DNA from: DASZBX01 sp035943635
GTDB taxonomy: Bacteria; Actinomycetota; Actinomycetes; Streptomycetales; Catenulisporaceae
Direction: 5' to 3'
Assembly (NCBI GenBank): GCA_035943635.1
Contig: DASZBX010000013.1
Span: 30,514-94,513 of the forward strand
Length of the DNA: 64,000 nt
Position 1 is the stretch's first letter. The number at the start of each line of letters is the position of its first letter. The translations under genes and the position numbers were made by a program. Below the pieces are notes generated by a model that was given only the letters and a program-made list of their open reading frames with translations, made no database searches and was not told the origin of the DNA. Positions 47,306-57,000 of the stretch are shown piece after piece.

Positions 47306-48037
47306 TCAGTGCAGTCCGCCGTTGACGTCGAGAACGGTGGCCGTGATGTACGCCGCGGCGGGCGAGGCCAGGTACCGCACGGCGTCGGCCACCTCGGCCG
47401 CGCTGCCGAACCGGCCCAGGGGAATCCGGTCGCGGTAGTCCTCGGCCCGGTCGGCCGGGATCCGGGCGGCCATCGGGGTGTCGATGATGCCCGGCGCGAC
47501 CGCGTTGACCCGGATCCGGTGCGCCGCCAGCGCCCGGCCCAGGCTGTGCGTCAGGGCGATCACCGCGCCCTTGGACGCGCCGTAGGCGGCGTCCGGGCTG
47601 CCGCTCTGCCCGCTGATCGAGGCGATGTTGACCACGCTGCCCGGCCGGTCCGCGGCGATCAGCCGCCGGCTGAGCTCCTGGGTGCAGAAGAACGCCGCGC
47701 CCACGTTGACGTCGAACACCCGCCGGTAGTCGGCCGGGGTGTAGTCCAGGAAGTCCCGGGCGTCGTAGACCCCTGCGTTGTTGATCAGCACGCCCGGCAG
47801 GCCGTGTTCCTTCTCGATGGTCTGGAACAGCTGCTCGATCGCGGCCGGGTCGGCCAGGTCCGCGGCCAGCGCGCCGCTCGCGGCCGGATCGGCCTCGGCG
47901 ACCAGGTCCACCCCGACCACGGCGTGCCCCGCGCCGGCCAGCGCCGCGGTGATCGCCCGCCCGATCCCGCCGGCCGCACCGGTGACGACGGCCAGGCCGA
48001 GCGGCGTGGGCTGCGTGAAATCCACCAGGTCGGTCAT
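47306..48037 (-). CDS. Short-chain dehydrogenase/reductase (FabG-like)
   Basis: 243 aa from ATG 48037, overlapping the glutaminase stop (ATGA). Rossmann motif VVTGAAGGIGRAI (TGxxxGIG), NNAG in VLINNAGVYD, catalytic Ser in IASISGQSG and YGASKGAV (YxxxK), VNAVAPGIIDTPM after the active site, and a C-terminal TATVLDVNGGLH. A classical 250-aa NAD(P)-dependent SDR. In bacilysin biosynthesis an SDR (BacC) oxidises the cyclohexanol; an analogous step on a BacA product is possible here but unproven. Confidence 0.9.
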   Translation of the reverse strand: MTDLVDFTQPTPLGLAVVTGAAGGIGRAITAALAGAGHAVVGVDLVAEADPAASGALAADLADPAAIEQLFQTIEKEHGLPGVLINNAGVYDARDFLDYTPADYRRVFDVNVGAAFFCTQELSRRLIAADRPGSVVNIASISGQSGSPDAAYGASKGAVIALTHSLGRALAAHRIRVNAVAPGIIDTPMAARIPADRAEDYRDRIPLGRFGSAAEVADAVRYLASPAAAYITATVLDVNGGLH

Positions 48038-48627
48038 CGCGCCACCAACCGGCCCGCGTCCCGCGCGCCGGCGAGGAAGTTGCCCAGCATGTCCGACCCG
48101 GACTCGGTCATCACCGACTCGGGGTGGAACTGGACGCCTTCCACCAGCAGTTCCCGGTGCCGGATACCCATGACGTACCCGTCCTCGGGCGCCCGGGCGG
48201 TGACCACCAGTTCCGGCGGCAGCGGCTCGGTCACGATCAGCGAGTGGTACCGGGTGACCGCCAGCGGCGAGCGCACCCCGGTGAACAGCCCGGCGCCGTC
48301 GTGCTCGATCCGGCTGACCTTGCCGTGCACGAGGTGCTCGGCCGCGGCGACCGTCCCGCCGAACGCCAGCGAGATCGCCTGGTGCCCGAGGCACACGCCC
48401 AGCACCGGCACCCGGCCCGCGAACGCCTGGACCAGTTCGACGTGCCCCGAGTCGGCCGGATGCCCGGGCCCGGGCCCCAGCACCACGGCGTGCGCGCCGC
48501 TGTCGAGCAACTCCGGGATGGTCCGCGTCCGAGACCGGACCACCTCGGTGTCGGCGCCGAGCGTGCACAGGTACTGATAGATGATGTGGGTGAAGCTGTC
48601 GTACGCGTCGACCAGCAGAACTTTCAC
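48034..48627 (-). CDS. Class I glutamine amidotransferase subunit (TrpG/PabA type)
   Basis: 197 aa; GTG 48627 with AAAGGAG upstream, overlapping the TrpE-like stop (GTGA). MKVLLVDAYDSFTHIIYQYL is the typical start. Catalytic Cys79 lies in GVCLGHQ, with His168 and Glu170 in VQFHPESV; GPGPGHPADSG is the oxyanion-side loop. It releases ammonia from glutamine for the partner synthase encoded just upstream. Usual housekeeping trpG is not in this arrangement in actinobacteria, so this copy is likely pathway-specific. Confidence 0.92.
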   Translation of the reverse strand: MKVLLVDAYDSFTHIIYQYLCTLGADTEVVRSRTRTIPELLDSGAHAVVLGPGPGHPADSGHVELVQAFAGRVPVLGVCLGHQAISLAFGGTVAAAEHLVHGKVSRIEHDGAGLFTGVRSPLAVTRYHSLIVTEPLPPELVVTARAPEDGYVMGIRHRELLVEGVQFHPESVMTESGSDMLGNFLAGARDAGRLVAR

Positions 48628-50417
48628 GGCAGCAACTCCTTTCCGGTCAGCGCCCAGTAGCCGGCGCTCATTTTCGCCAGGGTCTCCTGCCACTCGCCCG
48701 CGGGAGTGGAGTCGGCGACGACTCCCGCAGAGGCCTGAATCGTGTAGCAGTCGCCGTGGTGCACGGCCGTCCGGATGCACAGGGCCAGCATCGCGAACCC
48801 GCGCGTGTCGACCAGCCCGAGCGCGCCCGCATAGACCCCGCGCGGCGTGCTCTCGATCTCGTTGATGATCTCCATCGCGCGCAGCTTCGGCGCTCCCGTC
48901 ATCGTTCCGGCCGGGAACGTCGCGCAGATCGCGGCCCAGACGTCGACGTCGTCGCGCAGCTTCCCGGAGACGGTCGAGACCAGGTGGTGTACGTACGCGA
49001 ACGGTTCGACTTCCATCATCGTGTCCACGCTCAACGTCCTCGGCACGCACACCCGCCCGATGTCGTTGCGGCACAGGTCGACGAGCATCACGTGCTCCGC
49101 CTGCTCCTTGACACTGGCCCGCAGCCCGGCGATCCGCCGCGCGTCCTCGGCCGGGTCCGCCGCACGGACCGCCGTGCCCGCGATCGGCCGCATGGACAGC
49201 TGGCCGCCCCGGATCCGGACGAACAGCTCCGGGCTGGCCCCGACCACCGTGCGCCCGGCCCAGGGAGCCAGGTACATGTACGGCGACGGGTTGCGGTACC
49301 GCAGCCGCCGGTACGCGTCGAGCGGCGACAGGTCGGTGCGCACCTCGATCCGGTGCCCGATCTGGATCTGGTAGCTGTCACCTGCTGCGATGTGTCCCAG
49401 GCACCGCTTCACCCAGGCGCTGAACTCTTCGGAGGTCGCGCTGTCGCATTCCGAGTGCGGAGTAGGCGCCGCCGGGACCGCCGGGGCTGCTGCTTCCGCT
49501 GCGCCCGACTCCTCATCCCCCGGGTCCGCCACCATGTCGAGCAGCTCTGCCATCTCAGCGTCCGTACGATCCCGCGGCGGCATGTACGGCCCCTGCGCCG
49601 ACATGTGCCGCACCGTCCCGGCCTCCAGGTCGAACCAGACGGTCTCCCGGAAGAGCGCGAGCGTGAACCGCGGCTGATCCGGCTCGGTCTGCGACTGCGG
49701 CAACTCCTCCATCGACCACGCGGCCTCGTAGGCCAATGTGGTCAGGAACCCGAACGCGAAACTGTCCGCAGACACGTCCGTGTCCACCTCAAAACACTGC
49801 TGCACTGCCCGCAGCAACCGCCACACCGTCTGCGGCTCCTCCAACCGCCACCTCCGGACCTGCGCGCCGTTCCCATCCGACGCACGCGACGCTCCCGCGC
49901 TGCCCGCCGCGCCCGCGCCGCTCTCTGCCGCTACCGCAACGCCCGACCCACGCTCCGCATCCGCCACACGCTCCGCATCCATCGCATCCGCACTGCTCCC
50001 CGCCCCAACAACAGCCCCCACCACAGCCGAAAGCGCCCCCGCCAACGCCTCCCCCGCCTCTAGCTCGACCCGCCCGGCATAGATCCGCAGCTCCGCAACC
50101 CGATCCCACCCGACCGCAGCCGCGAGCTGATCCTCATCCGGACCATCCAAGCTTTCCAGCAGATACGCATCACCAGCCGGCCCCAACCCGCTGACCATCT
50201 CGTACAACCGCAGCGGATCGCGCACTCGGACCTCCCGAGCCGTCACCCGCACCGGAATCCGCGCCGCGCCAGGGAGCAACTCCTCCCCCGCCGCCGCAAC
50301 CGACCAACTCATCCCACCCGCAGCGCCCGCATTACCCCCACCACCCACCGCACTACCCATGCTGCCCGCGCTGCCGGGGCCAGCCGTCACAGAGGACACA
50401 AATGACGCAGAGGACAT
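48624..50417 (-). CDS. Chorismate-amidating synthase (anthranilate/ADIC synthase component I-like)
   Basis: 597 aa from ATG 50417, chosen for AAGGAGG upstream. Low-complexity Gly/Ala start, an LLES motif (DAYLLESLDG) as in Trp-sensitive TrpE, then an unusual Ala/Gly/Ser/Glu-rich insert (about 140-200). The chorismate domain shows DSYQIQIGHRIEV, PYMYLAPWAGRTVVGASPELFVR, PIAGT (about 411), KEQAEHVMLVDLCRNDIGRVC and FPAGTMTGAPKLRAMEIINEIE. PIAGT (Ala, not the Lys of PabB's PIKGT) points to an anthranilate or 2-amino-2-deoxyisochorismate type reaction rather than 4-amino-4-deoxychorismate. First gene of the nine-gene operon, coupled to its glutaminase. Confidence 0.88.
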   Translation of the reverse strand: MSSASFVSSVTAGPGSAGSMGSAVGGGGNAGAAGGMSWSVAAAGEELLPGAARIPVRVTAREVRVRDPLRLYEMVSGLGPAGDAYLLESLDGPDEDQLAAAVGWDRVAELRIYAGRVELEAGEALAGALSAVVGAVVGAGSSADAMDAERVADAERGSGVAVAAESGAGAAGSAGASRASDGNGAQVRRWRLEEPQTVWRLLRAVQQCFEVDTDVSADSFAFGFLTTLAYEAAWSMEELPQSQTEPDQPRFTLALFRETVWFDLEAGTVRHMSAQGPYMPPRDRTDAEMAELLDMVADPGDEESGAAEAAAPAVPAAPTPHSECDSATSEEFSAWVKRCLGHIAAGDSYQIQIGHRIEVRTDLSPLDAYRRLRYRNPSPYMYLAPWAGRTVVGASPELFVRIRGGQLSMRPIAGTAVRAADPAEDARRIAGLRASVKEQAEHVMLVDLCRNDIGRVCVPRTLSVDTMMEVEPFAYVHHLVSTVSGKLRDDVDVWAAICATFPAGTMTGAPKLRAMEIINEIESTPRGVYAGALGLVDTRGFAMLALCIRTAVHHGDCYTIQASAGVVADSTPAGEWQETLAKMSAGYWALTGKELLP

Positions 50418-50661
50418 GATGAATACCGCCTCCTTCATCGAGGTCGAGGATTCTCGCCGGCCGGGAATCGGGCCGTCGCGGCCGGTGTCGACCTCGCTGC
50501 AGACTCCACCAGAGCCCCAGCGAGTGCCGCCATACCAATCCCGCCCCAAGCCAACAGTCCACTCACCCGACCTGCAACGATGCGACGCGCACAGTCTCAT
50601 TCACTGGGATTGGCCCGATCATCCGACTGCCGAGTGGTCTGCCCCACCCGATCGCCCCAGG

Positions 50662-52065
50662 TCACGCGACCAGTTCCCGGTGCGCCGCACCGATCCGCTG
50701 AATCGCCTCCGACACCTCGGTCTCTTCCAGCGCGGTGTAGCCCAGAATCAGCGACGGCCGGTACTCCGTCGGCGCATGGTGAAACACCCGGCTGCCCTTG
50801 ACGAGAACAGACCGCCGCAACGCCCCCGCGACCAACGCCGCCTCATCCGTACCCGCCGGAAGCTGAAGGCACAGATGCAACCCGGCCACCGGACTGTCGA
50901 TCGTCGCAGCAGGCAGATGCTCGTCCAACGCCTCCACGACTGACCGATGCAACAACCGATTGCGGGTACGCATCCGACGCAGATGCCGATCGAGTTGCCC
51001 ACTCTGCAGAAAGTCCGCGAACGCCGTCTGCAGAAGACTGTCAAACCCGAGGTCACGCCGCGCCCGCACGGCCTCGATGACCGGCACCATATGCGTCGGC
51101 AACACCAGCCAACCCAACCGGATCCCGGGAGCCAGCATCTTGCTCGCCGTACCCGCGTACACCACGTTGCCCGGACACAACCGCTGCAACGCCAGATGCC
51201 GCCCGCGCTGCTCGAGCCACAACCCGCCGTCGTAGTCGTCCTCGATGATGATGCCCTTCGTATCCCGCGCCCATTGCACCAACGCCTGCTGCCGCTCCGC
51301 AGACATCGCCACCCCACGCGGAAACTGGTGCGCAGGCGTCACCATCACCGCACGCAAACCGCTCGCCTCAAGCCGCGCGACGTCCAGCCCCTGCCCGTCG
51401 ACCGGAATCGGCAGGGTACGGATACCGTTCTGCTCGATGAAGTGCCGCTGCCGATCATGGCTCGGATCCTCCACGGCCATCTCGTCGATCCCCATCCGCC
51501 GCAGGCACGCGCACAACAGACTCAGCCCCTGCGCGAATCCGTTCGTCACCGCGACCTGCTCCGGTGTCCCATGCACGCCGCGCATTCGGCCCAGGTACGC
51601 AACGAGTTCCGCACGCAGTGCAGGCATCCCGAGCAACGGCGGATACCCGAGAGTCTGGAACCCGGCCACTTCGACAGCCCGCTGATAGCTGGCCAACCAC
51701 TCCCGCTGCGGAAACGTGCAGGCCCGCGGTATGCCCGGCAGCATGTTGTACATCACCGGCGGCACTACCCGATCCGTCAGCGCCACCGGCCGCGAGTGCC
51801 GAGTCCCAGCGTGCGCCGCCACGCGGGTACCCGACCCGCGCACGGACTCCAGCAGCCCTTCGCCGGTCAACCGCTCGTACACCTCGACCACGACACTGCG
51901 CGAAACCTTCAGATCCCCGGCCAGGATACGACTGGACGGAAGCCTGACCAGCGGCGGCAACTGCCCCCGGCCCACCATGTCCCGCAACTGCGCAGCCAGC
52001 TGCTCAGACAACGGTTCCGCAGAACAACGGTCGATTCCGAGCGCAATATGCCAAGCCATTGCCAT
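50662..52065 (-). CDS. MocR/PdxR-type regulator (GntR HTH fused to aminotransferase fold)
   Basis: 467 aa from ATG 52065 (MAMAWHIALGIDRCSAEPLSEQLA); longer in-frame starts lack an RBS. The GntR HTH contains RLPSSRILAGDLKVSRSVVVEVYERLTGEGLLESVRGSGTRV; the class-I aminotransferase-like domain has VTNGFAQGLSLLCACL, IIEDDYDGGLW and the PLP lysine in AGTASKMLAPGIRLGW. MocR proteins sense PLP or an amino compound and activate or repress neighbouring genes. It is 244 bp upstream of the TrpE-like gene on the same strand, the likely cluster-specific regulator. Confidence 0.92.
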   Translation of the reverse strand: MAMAWHIALGIDRCSAEPLSEQLAAQLRDMVGRGQLPPLVRLPSSRILAGDLKVSRSVVVEVYERLTGEGLLESVRGSGTRVAAHAGTRHSRPVALTDRVVPPVMYNMLPGIPRACTFPQREWLASYQRAVEVAGFQTLGYPPLLGMPALRAELVAYLGRMRGVHGTPEQVAVTNGFAQGLSLLCACLRRMGIDEMAVEDPSHDRQRHFIEQNGIRTLPIPVDGQGLDVARLEASGLRAVMVTPAHQFPRGVAMSAERQQALVQWARDTKGIIIEDDYDGGLWLEQRGRHLALQRLCPGNVVYAGTASKMLAPGIRLGWLVLPTHMVPVIEAVRARRDLGFDSLLQTAFADFLQSGQLDRHLRRMRTRNRLLHRSVVEALDEHLPAATIDSPVAGLHLCLQLPAGTDEAALVAGALRRSVLVKGSRVFHHAPTEYRPSLILGYTALEETEVSEAIQRIGAAHRELVA

Positions 52066-53020
52066 CCCCAGAAGTCTCGTATGCGATTGCGATAGCCAAG
52101 AGCACCGCCGGCGCACAAGCCCGTTCAGCGACCGACCGACCGCCGCGCGCAGGCGCCATCGACACAGGTGGTGTACTTTTCGCCGGACCACAACGATGTG
52201 ACGGCCGTAGACGGAAGTCAGGCCACGCGGACCACGCACTCAACAGCGCGTACCGGCACAGCGGAGACCGCCCGAAGCACAAAGGCCTCATTTGTCATTT
52301 ACCGAACGGCGGTCGGCGACATGCCTTCCGGCACCCCCAAGCCAACCACCGGGAGAGTGAGAACGTCTTTCCCTACGCCCGAAATGAACGCTCCAGCACA
52401 GCGTCCTGCAACACTTCGGGCGTCCTGATCAGCACTACCCCCTTTTTGCCAACACCTGCCGAACCCGCCGTTTGCCGGACGGCCTGTCGCTATCAGGATA
52501 CTCCACAGTGATGACCCGGGGCCCTAGCGGATCGGGTGCCGCCATGGCGAATTTCCGACAACATCGCCGTAACAATCCACTTATCCCAGACGACCACGCG
52601 GAGCCCGTGTCCCGCCGCGGCACTCCGCTCGCCCGTAAGTCCGCGCGCAGCTCTGCCGAGCCCAACGAACCCCTCCGCCCGTGATGACCAGAATATCCAC
52701 CTGAGAATCTGCGCCAAACAACACCCAAGCACTCCTTAACCGCGCAGGTAGAGCCCACGCCAGAACGCCGCCCACACCCACATCACTCGCGCCCTGAACT
52801 CAGCTCAAACTGCAAGCGCCCGCAAACAGCTCTCCCACATGCGCAGCAGAGAACTCGCCGCACATTCGAAGCCTGTATCACAAAGTTACACGTCAGCCCA
52901 CTGACTGATCAGAGCTCTCGCACGCCTTCGCCACCCCTCCGACCGACCGTGGAGCGCGAGGAGCGACATCGCGCACTCGCGGCGCATTGACGGCGCACTG
53001 ACCCTCCTGGCGAACGTCGC
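52066..53020. other. Gene-free 0.95-kb stretch
   Basis: No frame shows convincing coding bias, RBS or a recognisable protein. Short frames (for example 37 codons ending about 52435 on the minus strand) are not supported. Mixed composition, less GC-rich than the genes around it. It separates the biosynthetic operon and its regulator from repeat copy C, and may contain the mocR promoter at its left end. Confidence 0.5.
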
Positions 53021-53946
53021 CCGGTTCGTCTTGCTTCTACTACTATGCCTCCGGCGGGCCGGACTCCAAGGATCCATCGACCCGTAGGTCGAGTCAGGAT
53101 TCGTTGTTGGTTACTTTTTGGGTGTGTCGGATCGGGCTCCTCGGCGCCCCAGTCGGCCCGGAGCCTGCCACACCGGACAGGCCCAATCAACTCCGGGGCT
53201 GCATGCTTTGAGCTGGCTGCTCGCCTCGGCTGAGCTCGAGTACGGGAGTTGACAGGACCTGCCCGGCGCGGCAGTCTACGAACCGCCTGGGCCACCGAGG
53301 ATCCCGATCCGACACAGCCCCAGCCCTGCGCGGAGGCCGCGCAGACCCCTTCAACTACCGCAGCAGCCAGGCGAACCATACAGCTGATACGGCGAGCAAC
53401 GGTCCCGCCGCACAAGTACCCGCGCAAGCGCGCTGCCTCGGCGAACTGGCACATGCGGCGGGCAACACCCTGCTGATGCACCACGGGCAATTCGACACCG
53501 CAGCAGCTATCGCGCCGTAATATCTGGCGCCGGAGAGATGGTGCGCGTCTGTATTTGTCCAGCGCGACCGCTGCTCGCCATAGCAGCAGTATGGTTCGCC
53601 CTACTACTGCGGTAGTTAGAGGGATTGCACGGCTCGCCGCGCACAACTCTCCCGTCGGTTTCGGATCCTCGGTGGCCCTGGCGAAGCTTAGAACGACGTA
53701 TCGAGCAGGACCTGTCAACTCCCGCACCCAACCCACCAACTACGGCGAGCAGACCACCCGAGACAACCAGCCCGGGAGTTGATAGGGCCTGCCCGATGCG
53801 TCATTCTGAGATTCGACAGGGCCACCGAGGATCCGAGACCGACACCACAACACGTAACCCACAACGCCAGCCGAACCCGGACCACGAACCATTGGATCCT
53901 TGGCGGTTCCGGGCCCGCCGGAGGCACAGCAGTAAACGAGAGCTGA
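53021..53946. repeat. Dispersed palindromic repeat, copy C (two arms, tail to tail, about 0.9 kb)
   Basis: The left arm (about 53045-53437) matches copy B 11335-11722; the right arm (about 53545-53946) is the same module inverted, ending like copy A (TCCTTGG, CCGGGCCCGCCGGAGGCACAGC, AAACG, TGA). Each arm holds its own long palindrome: CAATCAACTCC/GGGAGTTGACAG and GGATCGGG/CCCGATCC on the left; CGGATCCTCGGTGGCCC with GGGCCACCGAGGATCCG and CAACTCCCG/CGGGAGTTG on the right. The arms face each other over about 100 bp of unrelated DNA. Copies A and B look like deletion derivatives of this form. No protein is encoded consistently. Confidence 0.65.
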
Positions 53947-54040
53947 TATGGCGGCGCAACCCACCCACGACCGTCAAACCCACGTCGGCCACGCCAGCCA
54001 CGCCCACCGCCACAACCACCCGCCACACCAACCAACCCCA

Positions 54041-57000
54041 TCAATCCCCCTGAGGCACCACCTCAACAAGATTCCCACTCACCAACGACCGCTGCCCACC
54101 AACCACCCCACTCCCCACATCCCCCACAGTCGACTCAGTCCACAACCCACCATCAAGCGTGATGGCCGGAGCTCCCGACACAACCCCGATCGGCCCAGAA
54201 AACCCCGGCACAATAAACGGATACACAGTCGTCCCACCCCCCGAATCGACGTCCAAGTAATACTGCCCACCCGGCGCATCCCCATCAGCCTTACCGGTCA
54301 TCATGTCCCAGACATCGCCCTCAGGATCCATCGCCGGCACCTCCACCTGGTGGTCGTTATAACCGTCATAGTCAGGCCCAACAGCCAACCGAGTGGCGCT
54401 GCCGTCCGGATTGATGACGTTGTAGCACTGCTGCTCAGTAGCCCCCTGCGCACCGTAGCTACGGCAGGAATCCACATCAACAACCGCCCCGATCCCACTA
54501 CCAGCCAACGCGATCCCACCAGTCGACAGAGAATTCGCAAGCAATCGTTCCTGCCCACCGGAGTCGAGTTCAAGAATGCCACCAGCACCACCGAAGTCGC
54601 CGGAGATAGCCCACATCGTGCCGCCCGAGCCGGCCACCAACGGCCCCAGCACACCCTGACCGGGCAACTCCTCTTCCGCCAACGACAACAACGTGCCAAG
54701 CGGAGCGTCCACAACAGGCTTCATCACAGTCCCCGCACCATCGCTCGAGTACCGTTCGATCAGCGCGCCACCTGAAGCGTTGATCACGGAATTCGTGCAG
54801 ACATACCAAACAGCACCATCCGACGCGCTATACAACTCACCAGTCCCACTATTGGCGCCATTCGCACAGCTCTCATTCGGAGCGTACTTGACCATGGACC
54901 CGCTACCAGGCGTGTAACGCAACAGCACATCGGAGACCGTCGAGCCAACCTCCAGCTGCGCGGTCAACCACACATGCCCAGCACCATCAATAGCCGCCGA
55001 ACCGCCATAGTTGACCGTTCCTCCAGACACGGCATAGGTAAGCGGATACGTGGAGATGGCATACGTATCCGGATCGACGGCCTGCAACTCCGTCGCCTTC
55101 GTCTTCGGATCAGCCGCAACCACCCACACACGGCCGTCAACGCCAAGCATCGGCGGGGAGACACCCGCTCCATCGGTCGGAACGACGACCACCTTCGCGG
55201 CATCCTCGTTCAGAATCCCCGGTTTCGCCGTGGAGCCCTTCGACTGGGTGACCAGGAAGCGGCGGTCAATCAAGTGATCATTGCCCTTGACGATCCCCAG
55301 AGCAGGCACGGTCAGCTCGGCTCCAGCACGCACGGTGGCGAACAGTTTCCACCACGGACCGGATTCCAGCGGATTGGCCTCCAAATCAAGTCCCGCAGCA
55401 GCGCTCACAGCCGGCCCCGCAACGCCATACAACGTGAAGTTCACCAGCGGCCCGACCTCGATCGCAGTGGTGATGGTGTCAGAGGAAAGCCGAGGCTGCT
55501 GATAGTCGGTGAAATCCTGAACACCCGACAGATCAGTAGTCTCACCATTCGCATAGCTGATCCCGGCAGTAGCCGTAAGGGTGTTGCCAAGCGTCACGCT
55601 CACCACAGTCTTGGAACTGATCTCCCCCTCAAGCGTCAGCTGCACATTCGGCACGATGATGACCGGCAAGAATCCAAGCTGCAGATCGTAAACCCCCAAC
55701 ACTTCCGGCGGCGTGATCGGGGTCAGTTCCAACGTGCAGGTCGCGGCAGTCGTGACGTCCGCACTGATATCGACACTCCCCTTCAGCGTGGCCGCAACCG
55801 TCGCACTCGCGCCGTCCGACGGTGACCACTCTGCGCTGAAGTACGGCGTGAAGTCGAAATCCATCGAGGTCTGCACGGAAAGAGAGTTCTTACCACCACA
55901 GGAGTAGTTCTCCTTCAGCGCCTTCTTAATCTTCGACTCGCCGCCCTTGCCCTCCGTCGAACCCCCGGTGTCACCGCCATTGCCATTGCCTGGTGCGGTA
56001 GCCGCCGTGCTCGGCGAGGTCGAAGGCGCGGTGGACGGCGCGGTGGACGGCCCGGAAGTCTGGACTGCTGTCGGCGGCCCGTCCACGACTCGCGCCGTCG
56101 TGGGAGCAAGGCTTGAAGTCGTAGCGGAGCCAGTGTCGGCGTTCTGCACCGCGGCCATGTCGGCAAGATTGAATCCGCCCCGCGGGACGGCCTGCTGGAG
56201 CGTGGCCGGGACGGTCGTCAGGGTCTGCGTCGAACCGGATACAGACGTCGCAGTGATCTTCACCAGCAGCCCGTAGGGAGTCGCCGGACCAACGCCAACA
56301 CCCATGATGTCCCCGACCGGAAGCACCGGCCCGCCGGTGACGGTGACGATGCTCGTTCCGCCAGGCGCAGAGCTCGGCGCGGCGACGACAGCGGTCACGT
56401 CGGCGGCAGCTACGGCCTTGGTCGTAGCAGGGATCTGGGTGCCGAACGCAACTGCGGTCTGCCCGGTAAATCCGGCAGCCAGGGTCAATTCGGGTTCAGA
56501 CACGGTCGGTACGTAGGTTGTACCGGCCGAGTCGACCACATCGTTCGCAGAGATCTTGTACGTGCCGGGAGCAAGCCCGGTCAACACTTCGGAGGCGTTG
56601 ACCGCATGCGAATACCCGCCCGGCCCGGCTACGCGCACACCCGCATTCACTCCGGCTGGAAGGTCTGAGACCTGCACGTCCAGCACGCCGTCGTCATCAC
56701 TACGACCGCCACCACCAGCAGCATCCGCAACCAACGAATTGGTCGCCTCCGGACCGATAGCAACCAGTCCGCCCGCGATATCGCCACCGGTCAACGCGCC
56801 GCCCACAGAGTACAGATAGGCCTGCGTCGCGGTTCCAGAGTCGGCAACCGTAGGCGTCACGAGCACCGGCTCATGCCGCAGGCCGGCAAGCGGGCCAAGA
56901 GCAAGCGCATACGCACCGCCGCCATGCGGATCGGCTTCGGCGAACGCAGCGCGATGCGGGGTGAATCCGAGAACGGAGATGGCCCACTGTGCGACCTCTC

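Noticed and set aside
50353..50562. Trp-rich reading frames (several Trp codons within the first 20 residues) upstream of the TrpE-like gene, resembling an attenuator leader peptide
   Set aside because: The frames do not stop before the TrpE-like start and I found no clear terminator/antiterminator pair in the leader; Trp codons arise from TGG-rich sequence in two frames.
52909..53739. Long minus-strand frame across repeat copy C
   Set aside because: It follows the repeat, not a protein: the matching region in copy B does not keep the frame.
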